DNA of 28,507 bases from Methylibium sp964622685 (GCA_964622685.1 CAZUUU010000026.1:1-28507); one strand, 5' to 3'. Positions 10,021 to 18,042 are shown, numbered from the stretch's first letter. The notes: generated by a model from the letters alone, not told the origin. Program-made: numbers and translations.

Positions 10021-10851
10021 CTATTCCTCGGCGAAGAAGTCCCCTACCAGCCGGGTGAACGTCGCTGCGTGCTCGATCTGGGTCCAGTGCCCACACTGAC
10101 CGAACAGGTGCAGCTGGGCGCGGGGAATCCACTCGAACAGCTGCTGGCTCGTCGCGGTCGGGATGACCTGGTCCTCGCGCCCGTGGATCAGCAGCGTCTC
10201 GTGCGGCAGGGCACGGATGTCTTCTTCGCGACTCGCCATCGAGTCGACCCAGCGCTGGCGCGGCGCCGGGAACATGCTGGCGAACGACTCCTGGAAGCCG
10301 GGTCGGATGCTGGCCTCGTAGCGCAGGCGTGCGAGGTCATCGTTGACCAGCTTGCGATCGAAGGCGAACACGTCGAGCAGGCGCCGCATGTTCTCGATCG
10401 ACGGCGTGTAGCCCCAGGCGGCTTCCAGCCCCGGCGTGATGGGGAAGCTCACGCCGACGCTGCCCATCAGCACCAGTCGCTTCACGCGGTGCGGCGCGCG
10501 TATCGCCAGCGCGAGGGCGAGTGCCCCGCCAAAGGAGTTGCCGACCAGGTGGGTCTGTTCCAGCCCCAGCGCATCCATCACGCCGAGCGCGTGGTCGACC
10601 CAGCCGTCCATCGAGTAGCGCACCCCCGCGGGTCGCTCGGTGTAGCCAAAGCCCACCATGTCCGGCGCAACCACCCGAAAGCGCTCGGCCAGCACCTGCA
10701 TCGTCAGTCGCCAGTTGGCCCAGGCCGTCACGCCGGGCCCGGAGCCGTGGATCAGGAACACCGAGGCGCCTTGCCCGATGTCGTGGACATTGGTTTCGAT
10801 GCCCGCGGCATGGACGCGCCGGCCGAGCTCGGGGTTGGTAGGGGCTGTCAT
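10021..10851 (-). CDS. dmpD: 2-Hydroxymuconic semialdehyde hydrolase (alpha/beta hydrolase)
   Basis: The 276-residue protein is a meta-cleavage product hydrolase of the DmpD/TodF group. It has the HGSGPGVTAWANW oxyanion region, nucleophile Ser106 in GNSFGG, Asp227 in HGREDQVIP and His255 in GQCGHWTQIEHA. It hydrolyses 2-hydroxymuconic semialdehyde to formate and 2-hydroxypentadienoate, bypassing the dehydrogenase-tautomerase-decarboxylase branch. The sequence closely follows the classical Pseudomonas DmpD as I recall it. In the classical dmp operon dmpD lies between dmpC and dmpE; here it is the last gene of the separate YCF48-MMPL-DUF1302-DUF1329 operon, about 11 kb from dmpE. An AAGG lies 8 nt before the ATG. 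The open frame extends far upstream, but MTAPTNPELG at 10851 matches family starts. Confidence 0.94.
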   Translation of the reverse strand: MTAPTNPELGRRVHAAGIETNVHDIGQGASVFLIHGSGPGVTAWANWRLTMQVLAERFRVVAPDMVGFGYTERPAGVRYSMDGWVDHALGVMDALGLEQTHLVGNSFGGALALALAIRAPHRVKRLVLMGSVGVSFPITPGLEAAWGYTPSIENMRRLLDVFAFDRKLVNDDLARLRYEASIRPGFQESFASMFPAPRQRWVDSMASREEDIRALPHETLLIHGREDQVIPTATSQQLFEWIPRAQLHLFGQCGHWTQIEHAATFTRLVGDFFAEE

Positions 10852-10882
10852 CACGTGAACCTTGCTGCAAACGGGAGTGAGC

Positions 10883-10913
10883 GACGGCCGAGAGCGGATG
10901 CTCCCCGGCCGTC
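10883..10913. repeat. Intercistronic stem-loop between the DUF1329 gene and dmpD
   Basis: GACGGCCG (10883-10890) pairs with CGGCCGTC (10906-10913), and GAG/CTC can extend pairing inside the loop. It lies in the 80-bp gap between the two genes. It may reduce readthrough into dmpD or stabilise the upstream mRNA. Confidence 0.45.
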
Positions 10914-10931
10914 CCGAGCGGGTAGGTCGGG

Positions 10932-12242
10932 TCAGTTGCCGCCGCGCATGTTCTGCACCTGGAACAGATTTGGCGGGTTCAGCTTCACATCGATCAGGCC
11001 CTTGAACTGGCCGGTCGTGCAGTGCTTGGACTGCACGTCGATCATCGAGAACGAATCGTCGATCGCGATGCCGGTGCCCTTGTTCTTCGGGTGGTGGAAG
11101 TCCGGGTGCGACTTGCCGATGGTCCAGCTCTTCCACAGCTCGCCCTTGCGGTCGTAGATCAGCGTGCGGTTGATGTTGTAGACCTGCGCGTCGATGTGGA
11201 ACACACGCTTGCTGATCGGGTGCGCCGGGTTCACCGGCTCGGCCTCGAGCACATAGACCTTGCGCAGCTGCCAGGTGATGTTCGGGAAGCACCCGCCCTG
11301 CCCGCCGAAGTCGACGTACTTGTAGCCGTCGGCCTCCTTGAACTCGTCGGTCAGCTGCAGCTCGTTGTGGTTGTAGTAGGGCATCAGGATGTTCTTCGCG
11401 CCCTTGTAGGTCCACTTCATGTCCGAGATGCGGCCGTTGTAGCCCTCGAAGTCCTCGATCATCAGGTCCGAACCCAGGAAGGCGTCGGTCTGCTGGCCGG
11501 TGGCGAGGCGCCGCACGCGGCGCTGGAAGCCGAGGTAGAGGTAGGCGTCGTCGAACTTGAGGTCGTCCTCGTAGCGCTGGATCAACAGCTGCGTGTTCTT
11601 CAGATCCTGCGGCTCCTGCACCTGCACGTAGATGCCGCGGAACAGTTCCGACGGGTTGGGCGTTACCTCGGGCACCGGTGCGTCCTGCACGCGGTGCTTG
11701 AAGTTCAGGAAATGGAAGTTGAACTTGATGGTCCGTTCGACCTGGCCGGAGCTCATATTCCGGTACTTCCAGTAGAACGGGTAGATCGCCGCGTTGTCGC
11801 CCCAGTTGATGCCGTACTTGTAGTTCCACGCGATCTTCTCGCCGGCGCGCGGGTCGTCGAGCTTGGGCTCCTCGGGGAACGGCCGGCCGGCCTGGAAGCC
11901 GGACATCTCGCCATTCTTGGCGCCGAGCTTCGCCTGGTTGATGCCCTTCTTGCTGGCGTCGATGTAGGCCTGGTTCAGCGTGAACTGCGTGGTCGGGCCG
12001 ACCTTCAGCTCGGACCAGCCGTTCTTGACCGACATGTACAGGCCGGCGTCCATCGCATCCTTGAACTTGTCGACGTTGTCCTTGTTGATCAAGGTGCCGA
12101 CAGCCAGCCCCGGGAAGCTGGGGAAGCCTCCTTTGTAGGGGTTGAACGAGGCCTCGACGTCGGCCTCGGTGGCCGCCACGGCCAAGCCGCTGCAGGCCGC
12201 GGCCAGCAGGGCCAGGCCGATCCGGGAAAGTTGGGTTTTCAT
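10932..12242 (-). CDS. DUF1329 periplasmic protein
   Basis: The 436-residue protein has a signal peptide (MKTQLSRIGLALLAAAC... with cleavage likely after AVA at residue 23). Cys17 in AAAC could instead be a weak lipobox. The mature chain carries the DUF1329 pattern: an N-terminal ASFNPYKGGFPSFPG region, NYKYGINWGD, a long beta-rich part with DLMIEDFEGYNGRI, and a C-terminal KHCTTGQFKG. The family has been related to the LolA/LolB lipoprotein-carrier fold and is almost always encoded next to DUF1302 and RND/MMPL proteins. Two conserved-looking Cys (GGCFPN and KHCTT) could form a disulfide. An AGGAG lies 9 nt before the ATG. It follows the DUF1302 gene by 17 nt. The function is not established; a periplasmic carrier of a hydrophobic compound is inference. 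Confidence 0.9.
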   Translation of the reverse strand: MKTQLSRIGLALLAAACSGLAVAATEADVEASFNPYKGGFPSFPGLAVGTLINKDNVDKFKDAMDAGLYMSVKNGWSELKVGPTTQFTLNQAYIDASKKGINQAKLGAKNGEMSGFQAGRPFPEEPKLDDPRAGEKIAWNYKYGINWGDNAAIYPFYWKYRNMSSGQVERTIKFNFHFLNFKHRVQDAPVPEVTPNPSELFRGIYVQVQEPQDLKNTQLLIQRYEDDLKFDDAYLYLGFQRRVRRLATGQQTDAFLGSDLMIEDFEGYNGRISDMKWTYKGAKNILMPYYNHNELQLTDEFKEADGYKYVDFGGQGGCFPNITWQLRKVYVLEAEPVNPAHPISKRVFHIDAQVYNINRTLIYDRKGELWKSWTIGKSHPDFHHPKNKGTGIAIDDSFSMIDVQSKHCTTGQFKGLIDVKLNPPNLFQVQNMRGGN

Positions 12243-12259
12243 GGGGAAGGTCTCCTGGT

Positions 12260-14245
12260 TCAGAACTGGTAGCGCGCGGTGAAATAGATTTCGTTCTCTT
12301 TCCATGCCGTGCCGATCGGCCCGGCGCGGAAGCGCCCGAGCGGCTCGATGCCGCCGACGCCGCGCGATCCGGCCTCCGTGGGGTTGCCATCGCCGAAAGG
12401 CGCGGTGAACGGCGGCCACGGGTTGCAGGAGCGGCAGTCGTCGAACTTCCAGCGCTCGTCGTTGCTGCGCGTCTTGAAGCTGCCGCCGAAGCTGAGCTTG
12501 AGCTTGTCGGTGACGAGCCAGTCGATCTGCGGCGAGGTGACCAGCGCGCGCGCCTTGACGTCGTACGCGGTGATGAGCTGCGGGCTGACGCGGTCACCGG
12601 CGAGGAAGGCCTTGATCAGCAGGGTGCCGATCACGTTGTTCTTCCAGTCCGGCATGCCGACCGGGCCGAACTGGCGCTGCTCCAACTCGTGGTCGAAGAT
12701 GTGCTGGTAGAACAGCTGGGCCGAGAACAGCGTGGTGCGGTTCGGGTTGATGAAGGGCACGAAGGTCGGCCGGTCGAAGCCGATCACCGAGCGGAACACC
12801 TTGTTCTCCGAGTAGAGCTGCGGCTTCAAGGTGTTGGCGAACTCCTCGCCCTCGGTCAGTGCCGCCTCCAGGCGCACCGCCGCCTTGGCCGACTGCCACT
12901 CCAGGTCCATCGAGCCGCCGATCAGGTTGACGCGCGGGAAGTGCATGTCGAACGCGATCAGGTACGGGCAGTGGCCGGTACCGTCGTCGCAGGCCTGGCC
13001 GGTGAAGGCGTTCTGCGCCGCCTTGCCGCCGCGCAGCGACGGCAGTTGCGAGCGGTAGGTCAGCGCGTTCAGCGAGAACGCCAGGCCGCCTTGCGTGACG
13101 CCCTCGTACTTGAGGCCGAGCTGGGTGTTCTTCAGGCTCCAGCTCGGCAGGTGCACGTTGCGGATGCCGATCTGCCCCGGGCCGAAATCGGTGGACAGTG
13201 CCACGCCGGGACCGACGTTGGCGAAGTTCGACACCGTGCCACCGTTGTCCCACAGGTTCTTCATGCCGCGGAAGAAGCAGCCGGCATCGAGGATCACGTT
13301 GGCGGTTCCGCACTGGCCGAGGTTGTTGGGGCGGAACTGGTCGAAGTTCCACACCACCTGGAAGTTGCGGTCTTGCATGGTCTCGCTGGCACCCATGCGG
13401 TACTCAGCCTGCGCAATCCACATCGGGATGCGGATGTCCTGCAGTTCGTCGTAGATGTTGTTGCGCGAGTAGTCGACCGGGTTGATCACGTCGAGCACGC
13501 GGAACAGGTCGGTGCGGCCCCACACGACCTGCTGCTTACCGAGCTTGAGGAACAGGCTCTTGCCGTCGGCGAGCGGGAGGTTGTTGGTGACGAAGGCCTC
13601 GCGGATGACGTCGAGCCGGTCGTTGAACTCCGGCAGCTCGAGCTCGCTGCGCTTCTTGTCGCCGTAGCCGCCGAAGTCGGTGCAACCGCGCCTGTCGGTG
13701 TCGCAGGGACGCACCGGTACGCCGAAGGACACGCCCCCTTCGACGTCGTGCCAGCGGTCGCCGAGCACGTGCAGGCCCGCATTCGGGTTGTAGCGGGGCG
13801 CGTTGGGATCGGTCGAGTTGAAGCCGAAGGTGTTGTCGACCAAGCCCAGGCCCGCCACCGCGGCGTTGTTGATGATGCCGCTGCCGTGCGGCACGGCGGG
13901 CGCCCCGCCGGTCGAGTCGAGCGTGATGCCGCCGCCAGCCTTGCGGCCGTACTGGTCATCGTTGAGCCGGTACACGCCGTCGAAGCTGCCGCGCAGGATG
14001 CTGCGGAAGGCCCAGCCGCTGCCGAGCTTCTTGTCGGCCTCGACCTGCAGCGTGTGGCGAAACTTGGACAGACCAACGGTCTCGCCGGTCTTGTCCTGGC
14101 CGCGAAAACGCGTGTCGTTCTCGTAGTAGACGTCAACCTGCCACGGGTCGATAGTCGCGGCGTCCTGCGCCTGCGCGGAGCAGGCCAGGGCCATGAGCAG
14201 CGTGGCGTGGAGCGGCCGCAGCCGCAGACGGGAACCGGATTTCAT
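12260..14245 (-). CDS. DUF1302 outer-membrane beta-barrel protein
   Basis: The 661-residue protein has a signal peptide (cleavage likely after AQA at residue 27) and begins DPWQVDVYYENDTRFRG. Alternating amphipathic strands run to the end, which closes with the C-terminal phenylalanine motif FTARYQF, the usual BAM signal of outer-membrane barrels. These features and sequence style match DUF1302. Four closely spaced Cys pairs (181/188, 312/323, 419/426, 604/607) probably form disulfides in surface or periplasmic loops. AGGAGA lies 7 nt upstream of the ATG. It sits between the MMPL transporter and DUF1329 genes, the conserved neighbourhood of this family. A channel for hydrophobic or aromatic compounds is inferred, not shown. 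Confidence 0.9.
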   Translation of the reverse strand: MKSGSRLRLRPLHATLLMALACSAQAQDAATIDPWQVDVYYENDTRFRGQDKTGETVGLSKFRHTLQVEADKKLGSGWAFRSILRGSFDGVYRLNDDQYGRKAGGGITLDSTGGAPAVPHGSGIINNAAVAGLGLVDNTFGFNSTDPNAPRYNPNAGLHVLGDRWHDVEGGVSFGVPVRPCDTDRRGCTDFGGYGDKKRSELELPEFNDRLDVIREAFVTNNLPLADGKSLFLKLGKQQVVWGRTDLFRVLDVINPVDYSRNNIYDELQDIRIPMWIAQAEYRMGASETMQDRNFQVVWNFDQFRPNNLGQCGTANVILDAGCFFRGMKNLWDNGGTVSNFANVGPGVALSTDFGPGQIGIRNVHLPSWSLKNTQLGLKYEGVTQGGLAFSLNALTYRSQLPSLRGGKAAQNAFTGQACDDGTGHCPYLIAFDMHFPRVNLIGGSMDLEWQSAKAAVRLEAALTEGEEFANTLKPQLYSENKVFRSVIGFDRPTFVPFINPNRTTLFSAQLFYQHIFDHELEQRQFGPVGMPDWKNNVIGTLLIKAFLAGDRVSPQLITAYDVKARALVTSPQIDWLVTDKLKLSFGGSFKTRSNDERWKFDDCRSCNPWPPFTAPFGDGNPTEAGSRGVGGIEPLGRFRAGPIGTAWKENEIYFTARYQF

Positions 14246-14307
14246 TGCGTGTCTCCTTGCATTGGTTTTGGTAGCGCTCTCGAACTCTCCACGGCCTGCA
14301 CTCGCGC

Positions 14308-16722
14308 TCAGGCCGCGCCCTCGACCCTCAAAGCGCCCGTCGGCGGCAGTGCCGCGGCGTCTTCACCGTGCCGGCTGTCGACGACGAAACGCGGCTTGAA
14401 CACGACGCACCACGCCGGCACGATCAGGATCGCGGCGATAGCGTTGACGACGAGCATGAAAGACAGCAGCGCCGCGGCATCCGACTGGAAGCGCAGCTCG
14501 CTCAGGAACACCCACAGGATCACGCCGGCGGTCAGCGTCAGTGCCGTGAAGCTGACCGCGTAGCCGGTGGTGCTGACCGCGTTGATCGCGGCCTGGCGCA
14601 CGTCGCCGACGGCCGGCATCTCCTCGCGGATGCGGTCCATGAAATAGACCGCGTAGTCGATGCCGACACCGACGCCGATCATGATCACCGGTACCGTGTT
14701 GACGCTGATGCCGATGCCCATCCACCCCATGTAGGCGTAGGACATCACCGTGGCGAACAGCATCGGCAGCACCATCAGCCAGCCGGCGTGCACCGACTGG
14801 TAGTACGCCATCACCAGCACGAAGGCGAGCAGCATCACCATCGGCACGAGCAGCAGGTGGTCGCTGTGCAGCGCCTCGTTGGCCGCCGCGCTGACGCCGA
14901 TGATCCCGCCCCCCGGCTCGATCGTCAGGCCCGGCACGTCGGCGGTGATCTTGGCGGCCGCCGCGGTGGCGAGCGCGAGTGCGCGGGTGATCGTCTCGGC
15001 CTGCTGGTCCTTGTAGAAGAAGACCATGTTGGCTTCGCTCTCCTCGGCGTTGACGAACTCCTTCAGCGCGCCGGGGATCGGGCTCGACGCCAGGTAGGCG
15101 AACATCAGGCCGCCGACCTCGGCCGCGCTGTCGGGGATCTGTGCCCAGCGCGGGTCGTCGTTGTGCGTCAGGCGGTTGACCACGCGCACCACCGCCGGCA
15201 GCGCCTTGGCGCCACCGACATTGGGGTCGGCCAGCATCTCTGCCTGGAAGGCCTCGATCGCGCGCATCACCTCGGGCCGCTTGATGCCGCCCGCCTCGGT
15301 AGTGCGCGCGACGATGTGCAGTTCCTCGGAGCCGGGGAACAGCGTGTTGATGCGCTGCGTCGACACGTTGTAGGCGTGGTCGCGGTGCAGGATCGGCGAG
15401 CCGGGTTCGGTCTCGCCGGTCTTGACCTTGGACGCGAGCAGGCTGCCGCCGAGCATCAGCAGGCCGGCCACGATCAGGATCGTCGCGGCGCCGCGCTCGG
15501 TGCCGCCGGTGCGGGCCATCGCCGCACCGAGGAAGGAGCGCACGCCCTGGTTCTTGTTGGCCGTGCCCTTGGGCTGCGGCAGGATGGTCAGCGCCAGCGG
15601 CACCATGAAGTGCACGGTGAAGATCACCGAGAAGGCCCAGAAGCCGGCCGAGATGCCGAGCTTCCAGTTGAACGGCGCGGCGCCCAGGACCATCACGCCG
15701 ATGCCGACCGCGTCGACCGCGATCGCCAGCGAGCCAGGCCGGAACAGCGCGTCGAGCGAGTTGCGCGCGGCCTGCTTGCCGTTGTGCGTGACCGCCAGCT
15801 CCTCGTAGTAGCGCGCCACCAATTGCACGCCGTGCGACATCGCGCGCGCGGCAATCAAGAACGGGATCGGCATCGACAGCGGCTCGAGGTTGAAGCCGAG
15901 CCAGGCCATGAAGCCCAGCCCCCAGATCGACGACAGCGCGATGCCCAGCAGCGGCAGGAACACGCCATAGAAGCGCCGGAAGTAGACGATCAGCAGCAGC
16001 GCCAGCAAGGCCAGCGTGTAGAACAGGATCGCGACGATCTGGTTCAGGTAGGTGTAGACATAGCCCGTCAGCACCGGGTTGCCGGTCACGTGGATCTGAT
16101 GGCCCGGCGTGGCCAGCTGATCGCGCACCTGCTGCAAGGCGGCGAAGGTCTTCGGGTAATCGATGTCGCCTTCGTTGAGCTGCGCCTTGATCAGCGCGGC
16201 CTTCTGGTCGGGCGACACCAGCAGGCCGTAGACCTGCGGGTTGGAGAGCACCTTCTTGCGCAGCGCCTCGAGCTGCTCGGGCGTCCGTGTCGGCTGCTGC
16301 GCGTCGTAATAGGGCTCGGACGCGAAGCTCCCCTCGGCCGTCAGGTAGACATGGCGCGCGGTGCGGTGCGTCAGGCTGCTGACGAGGTTGTGGTTGACGC
16401 TCGGCAGGTTGTCGATGCCCTGCGTGGCCTCGTGCACCAGCGCCAGCGTCTGGTCGTTGAAGATCGTGCCCTGCTCGACCTCGATCGCCATCACCACGAC
16501 GTTGGCGCCGCCGAAGTTCTCCTTGATGCGGTTGTAGGTCTGGATGTAGGGGTGGTTCTGCGGCAGCAGGTCGCTGAAGTCGGTGTAGATGCGCAGGCCC
16601 GGCACGCGGGTCGCGAACAGCAGCGTCACCGCCAGGATCAGGCCCAGCACGATCTTCGGGTTGGCGAAGATCCACTCCTCGGCGCGCACCAGCGCACGCA
16701 CCAGTCTCTTGCTCGTCGTCAT
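14308..16722 (-). CDS. MMPL/RND-superfamily transporter
   Basis: The 804-residue inner-membrane protein has the duplicated RND layout. TM1 is near 22-41, followed by a periplasmic domain of about 190 residues, a cluster of five helices (about 230-390), a TM near 420-445, a second periplasmic domain, and a final helix cluster (about 640-785). The second cluster contains GVGIDYAVYFMDRIREE, the sterol-sensing/MMPL-type signature with the Asp of the proton relay. The family exports or moves hydrophobic molecules using the proton gradient. Unlike tripartite RND pumps it lacks a neighbouring membrane-fusion protein and TolC; its partners here appear to be the YCF48 lipoprotein, DUF1302 and DUF1329. 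GAGGAGG precedes the ATG. Substrate and direction are unknown. Confidence 0.93.
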   Translation of the reverse strand: MTTSKRLVRALVRAEEWIFANPKIVLGLILAVTLLFATRVPGLRIYTDFSDLLPQNHPYIQTYNRIKENFGGANVVVMAIEVEQGTIFNDQTLALVHEATQGIDNLPSVNHNLVSSLTHRTARHVYLTAEGSFASEPYYDAQQPTRTPEQLEALRKKVLSNPQVYGLLVSPDQKAALIKAQLNEGDIDYPKTFAALQQVRDQLATPGHQIHVTGNPVLTGYVYTYLNQIVAILFYTLALLALLLIVYFRRFYGVFLPLLGIALSSIWGLGFMAWLGFNLEPLSMPIPFLIAARAMSHGVQLVARYYEELAVTHNGKQAARNSLDALFRPGSLAIAVDAVGIGVMVLGAAPFNWKLGISAGFWAFSVIFTVHFMVPLALTILPQPKGTANKNQGVRSFLGAAMARTGGTERGAATILIVAGLLMLGGSLLASKVKTGETEPGSPILHRDHAYNVSTQRINTLFPGSEELHIVARTTEAGGIKRPEVMRAIEAFQAEMLADPNVGGAKALPAVVRVVNRLTHNDDPRWAQIPDSAAEVGGLMFAYLASSPIPGALKEFVNAEESEANMVFFYKDQQAETITRALALATAAAAKITADVPGLTIEPGGGIIGVSAAANEALHSDHLLLVPMVMLLAFVLVMAYYQSVHAGWLMVLPMLFATVMSYAYMGWMGIGISVNTVPVIMIGVGVGIDYAVYFMDRIREEMPAVGDVRQAAINAVSTTGYAVSFTALTLTAGVILWVFLSELRFQSDAAALLSFMLVVNAIAAILIVPAWCVVFKPRFVVDSRHGEDAAALPPTGALRVEGAA

Positions 16723-16747
16723 GACCGTCCTCCTCGTTCGCGGCGCT

Positions 16748-17737
16748 TCAGCGCGCCGCCGCCAGCGCCGCGCGGGCCGGCAGGTTGATCACGCCCAGCG
16801 CGCCGCCGGCGCCGGCCACCAGCATCGAGCGCTCATCCAGCGCCGCACCGGCGGCGAGGTGGGCGGCGATGCTCTTGCCGTGCTCGAACGCGACCCATTG
16901 CTGGTCGCGCAGCATCACCATCCGACCGCCCGCGCCCAGCCCGTAGAGCTCGGCGCCGAGCGGCACCAGCGCGTACATCGGCGCCGCGGTCGGGTTGGTC
17001 TGCGGCGTCCAGGTCTTGCCGCCGTCGGCGGTGTGCAGGATCACACCGGCCAGGCCGCTGACCCAACCGGTCTGCGCGTCGGCGAACCAGGCGGCGTAGG
17101 GGTAGAACTCGTTCGGGATCGGCGGCTGCGGCTGCCAGCTGGCGCCGGCGTCGGCGCTGGTGAGCAGCGTGCCGAACTCGCCGGTGATGACGGCGTGGTT
17201 CGCGTCGATGAACTGGGCGGTGGTGAGGATCGCGTCCTCGCCCAGGTCCTGGGTCTTCCAGCTCACGCCCTTGTCGGCGCTCGACAGGATGCTGGTCTGT
17301 GCACCGACGACCCACAGCCGGTTGGCCGGGTCGCAGGTGATCGACAGCAAGTCGCTGCGGGTCGGAATTGCCCGCGCGGTCCAGGTGGCGGCATCGGCGC
17401 CGGCGGTCCAGACCTTCTTGTAGAAATCGAGTGCGGCGAAACTGCCGTCCGGGCAGTGCGTCATCGCAACCACCGAGGAGGGCTGCGCCAGGGCATGGCG
17501 TACCCAGGTGACGCCGGCATCGCCGGACGCGACCACCACGCCACCGGCCGCGCCGGCCACGATCGCCTTGCCATTGCTCGCCGCCGACTGGAAGGCGTCG
17601 AAGCGCTGCACCGGCTTGCTCCGCTCGGCCTGCACCGGCGCGAGGTCAGGCGCCGGCACGCAGCCTGCGAGCCCCGCACCGAGCAGCAGCGCCGCCGCGG
17701 CGGCGCGAGCCCCTGCGGGCCAAGACTTGTCATTCAT
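16748..17737 (-). CDS. YCF48/BNR-repeat lipoprotein
   Basis: The 329-residue protein carries a lipoprotein signal peptide with lipobox LAGC (Cys26); the residue after Cys is Val, which favours outer-membrane sorting. The mature part is a beta-propeller with Asp-box repeats: SGDAGVTW, SADKGVSW, SADAGASW, TADGGKTW. The fold resembles YCF48/HCF136 photosystem assembly factors, and homologues are regularly encoded next to MMPL, DUF1302 and DUF1329 genes. Here it is probably a scaffold or assembly factor for that envelope complex. Two ATGs exist (17743 and 17737): GAGG abuts the first and is 6 nt from the second, so the second is chosen. It is the first gene after the sigma-54 promoter at 17914-17928. 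Confidence 0.88.
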   Translation of the reverse strand: MNDKSWPAGARAAAAALLLGAGLAGCVPAPDLAPVQAERSKPVQRFDAFQSAASNGKAIVAGAAGGVVVASGDAGVTWVRHALAQPSSVVAMTHCPDGSFAALDFYKKVWTAGADAATWTARAIPTRSDLLSITCDPANRLWVVGAQTSILSSADKGVSWKTQDLGEDAILTTAQFIDANHAVITGEFGTLLTSADAGASWQPQPPIPNEFYPYAAWFADAQTGWVSGLAGVILHTADGGKTWTPQTNPTAAPMYALVPLGAELYGLGAGGRMVMLRDQQWVAFEHGKSIAAHLAAGAALDERSMLVAGAGGALGVINLPARAALAAAR

Positions 17738-17860
17738 CGTCATCCTCGTTCCCGCGTCGCGGTGGCTCCGCGGTCGCTCTCGGCTCTCGCATGGGTTGCA
17801 AGTCAGCCGGTGGTGTTGGCGTGCTCCGAAAGGCCCGTCGTCGGGCCGATCGAGCTGCAC

Positions 17861-17876
17861 TTGTTCAAATCGTCAA
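17861..17876. promoter_or_regulatory. Weak third enhancer-like site in the operon leader
   Basis: TTGTTCAAATCGTCAA matches 11 of the 14 fixed positions of TTGANCAATTGNTCAA. It lies downstream of the predicted transcription start, an unusual place for an activator site, so it may be chance. Confidence 0.25.
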
Positions 17877-17913
17877 ACCCGTGGCGCGGCTGTTTCCGCA
17901 CCCTGGGAAGGGC

Positions 17914-17928
17914 GCAATGGGTGTGCCA
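17914..17928 (-). promoter_or_regulatory. Sigma-54 (-24/-12) promoter of the envelope/dmpD operon
   Basis: On the minus strand the sequence reads TGGCACACCCATTGC: TGGCAC, 5 nt, TTGC, an exact fit to the -24/-12 core TGGCAC-N5-TTGC. The predicted start is near 17902, giving a leader of about 165 nt to the YCF48 ATG. IHF-like and enhancer-like sites lie upstream in the proper order. Confidence 0.85.
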
Positions 17929-17935
17929 TGCGCGC

Positions 17936-17948
17936 CAAGTGCTTGATT
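17936..17948 (-). promoter_or_regulatory. IHF-binding site between enhancer and sigma-54 promoter
   Basis: The minus strand reads AATCAAGCACTTG, an exact match to the IHF consensus WATCAANNNNTTR. It is centred about 40 bp upstream of the predicted start, between the promoter and the enhancer-like repeats, where DNA bending would bring an activator to sigma-54 polymerase. Confidence 0.65.
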
Positions 17949-18003
17949 CATATCGAGCCGGCCTGCGGGTCGAGCGCCGCTGCGGGAACTCCCGTATGCG
18001 CAC

Positions 18004-18042
18004 TTGAGCATTTGCTGCACCGCGACTTCATCAAATGCTCAA
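18004..18042. promoter_or_regulatory. DmpR/XylR-like upstream activating sites
   Basis: A perfect 11-bp inverted repeat (TTGAGCATTTG at 18004-18014, CAAATGCTCAA at 18032-18042) frames two 16-bp elements. 18004-18019 (TTGAGCATTTGCTGCA) matches 11 of 14 fixed positions, and 18027-18042 (TTCATCAAATGCTCAA) 12 of 14, of the XylR/DmpR consensus TTGANCAATTGNTCAA. They lie about 110 and 133 bp upstream of the predicted sigma-54 start, a normal enhancer distance. Their centre spacing is 23 bp, about two helical turns. The regulator gene is not in the window. Confidence 0.7.

Noticed and set aside
14368..16788. Long plus-strand open frame antisense to the MMPL gene
   Set aside because: Composition is His/Arg/Asp/Gln-rich low complexity; the opposite strand carries the transmembrane pattern and the MMPL motif.
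17883..17898. Plus-strand sigma-54-like sequence TGGCGCG-N4-TTTC
   Set aside because: It lacks the essential GC of the -12 box and has no gene or enhancer at a suitable distance on that strand. The minus-strand match at 17914-17928 is far better.
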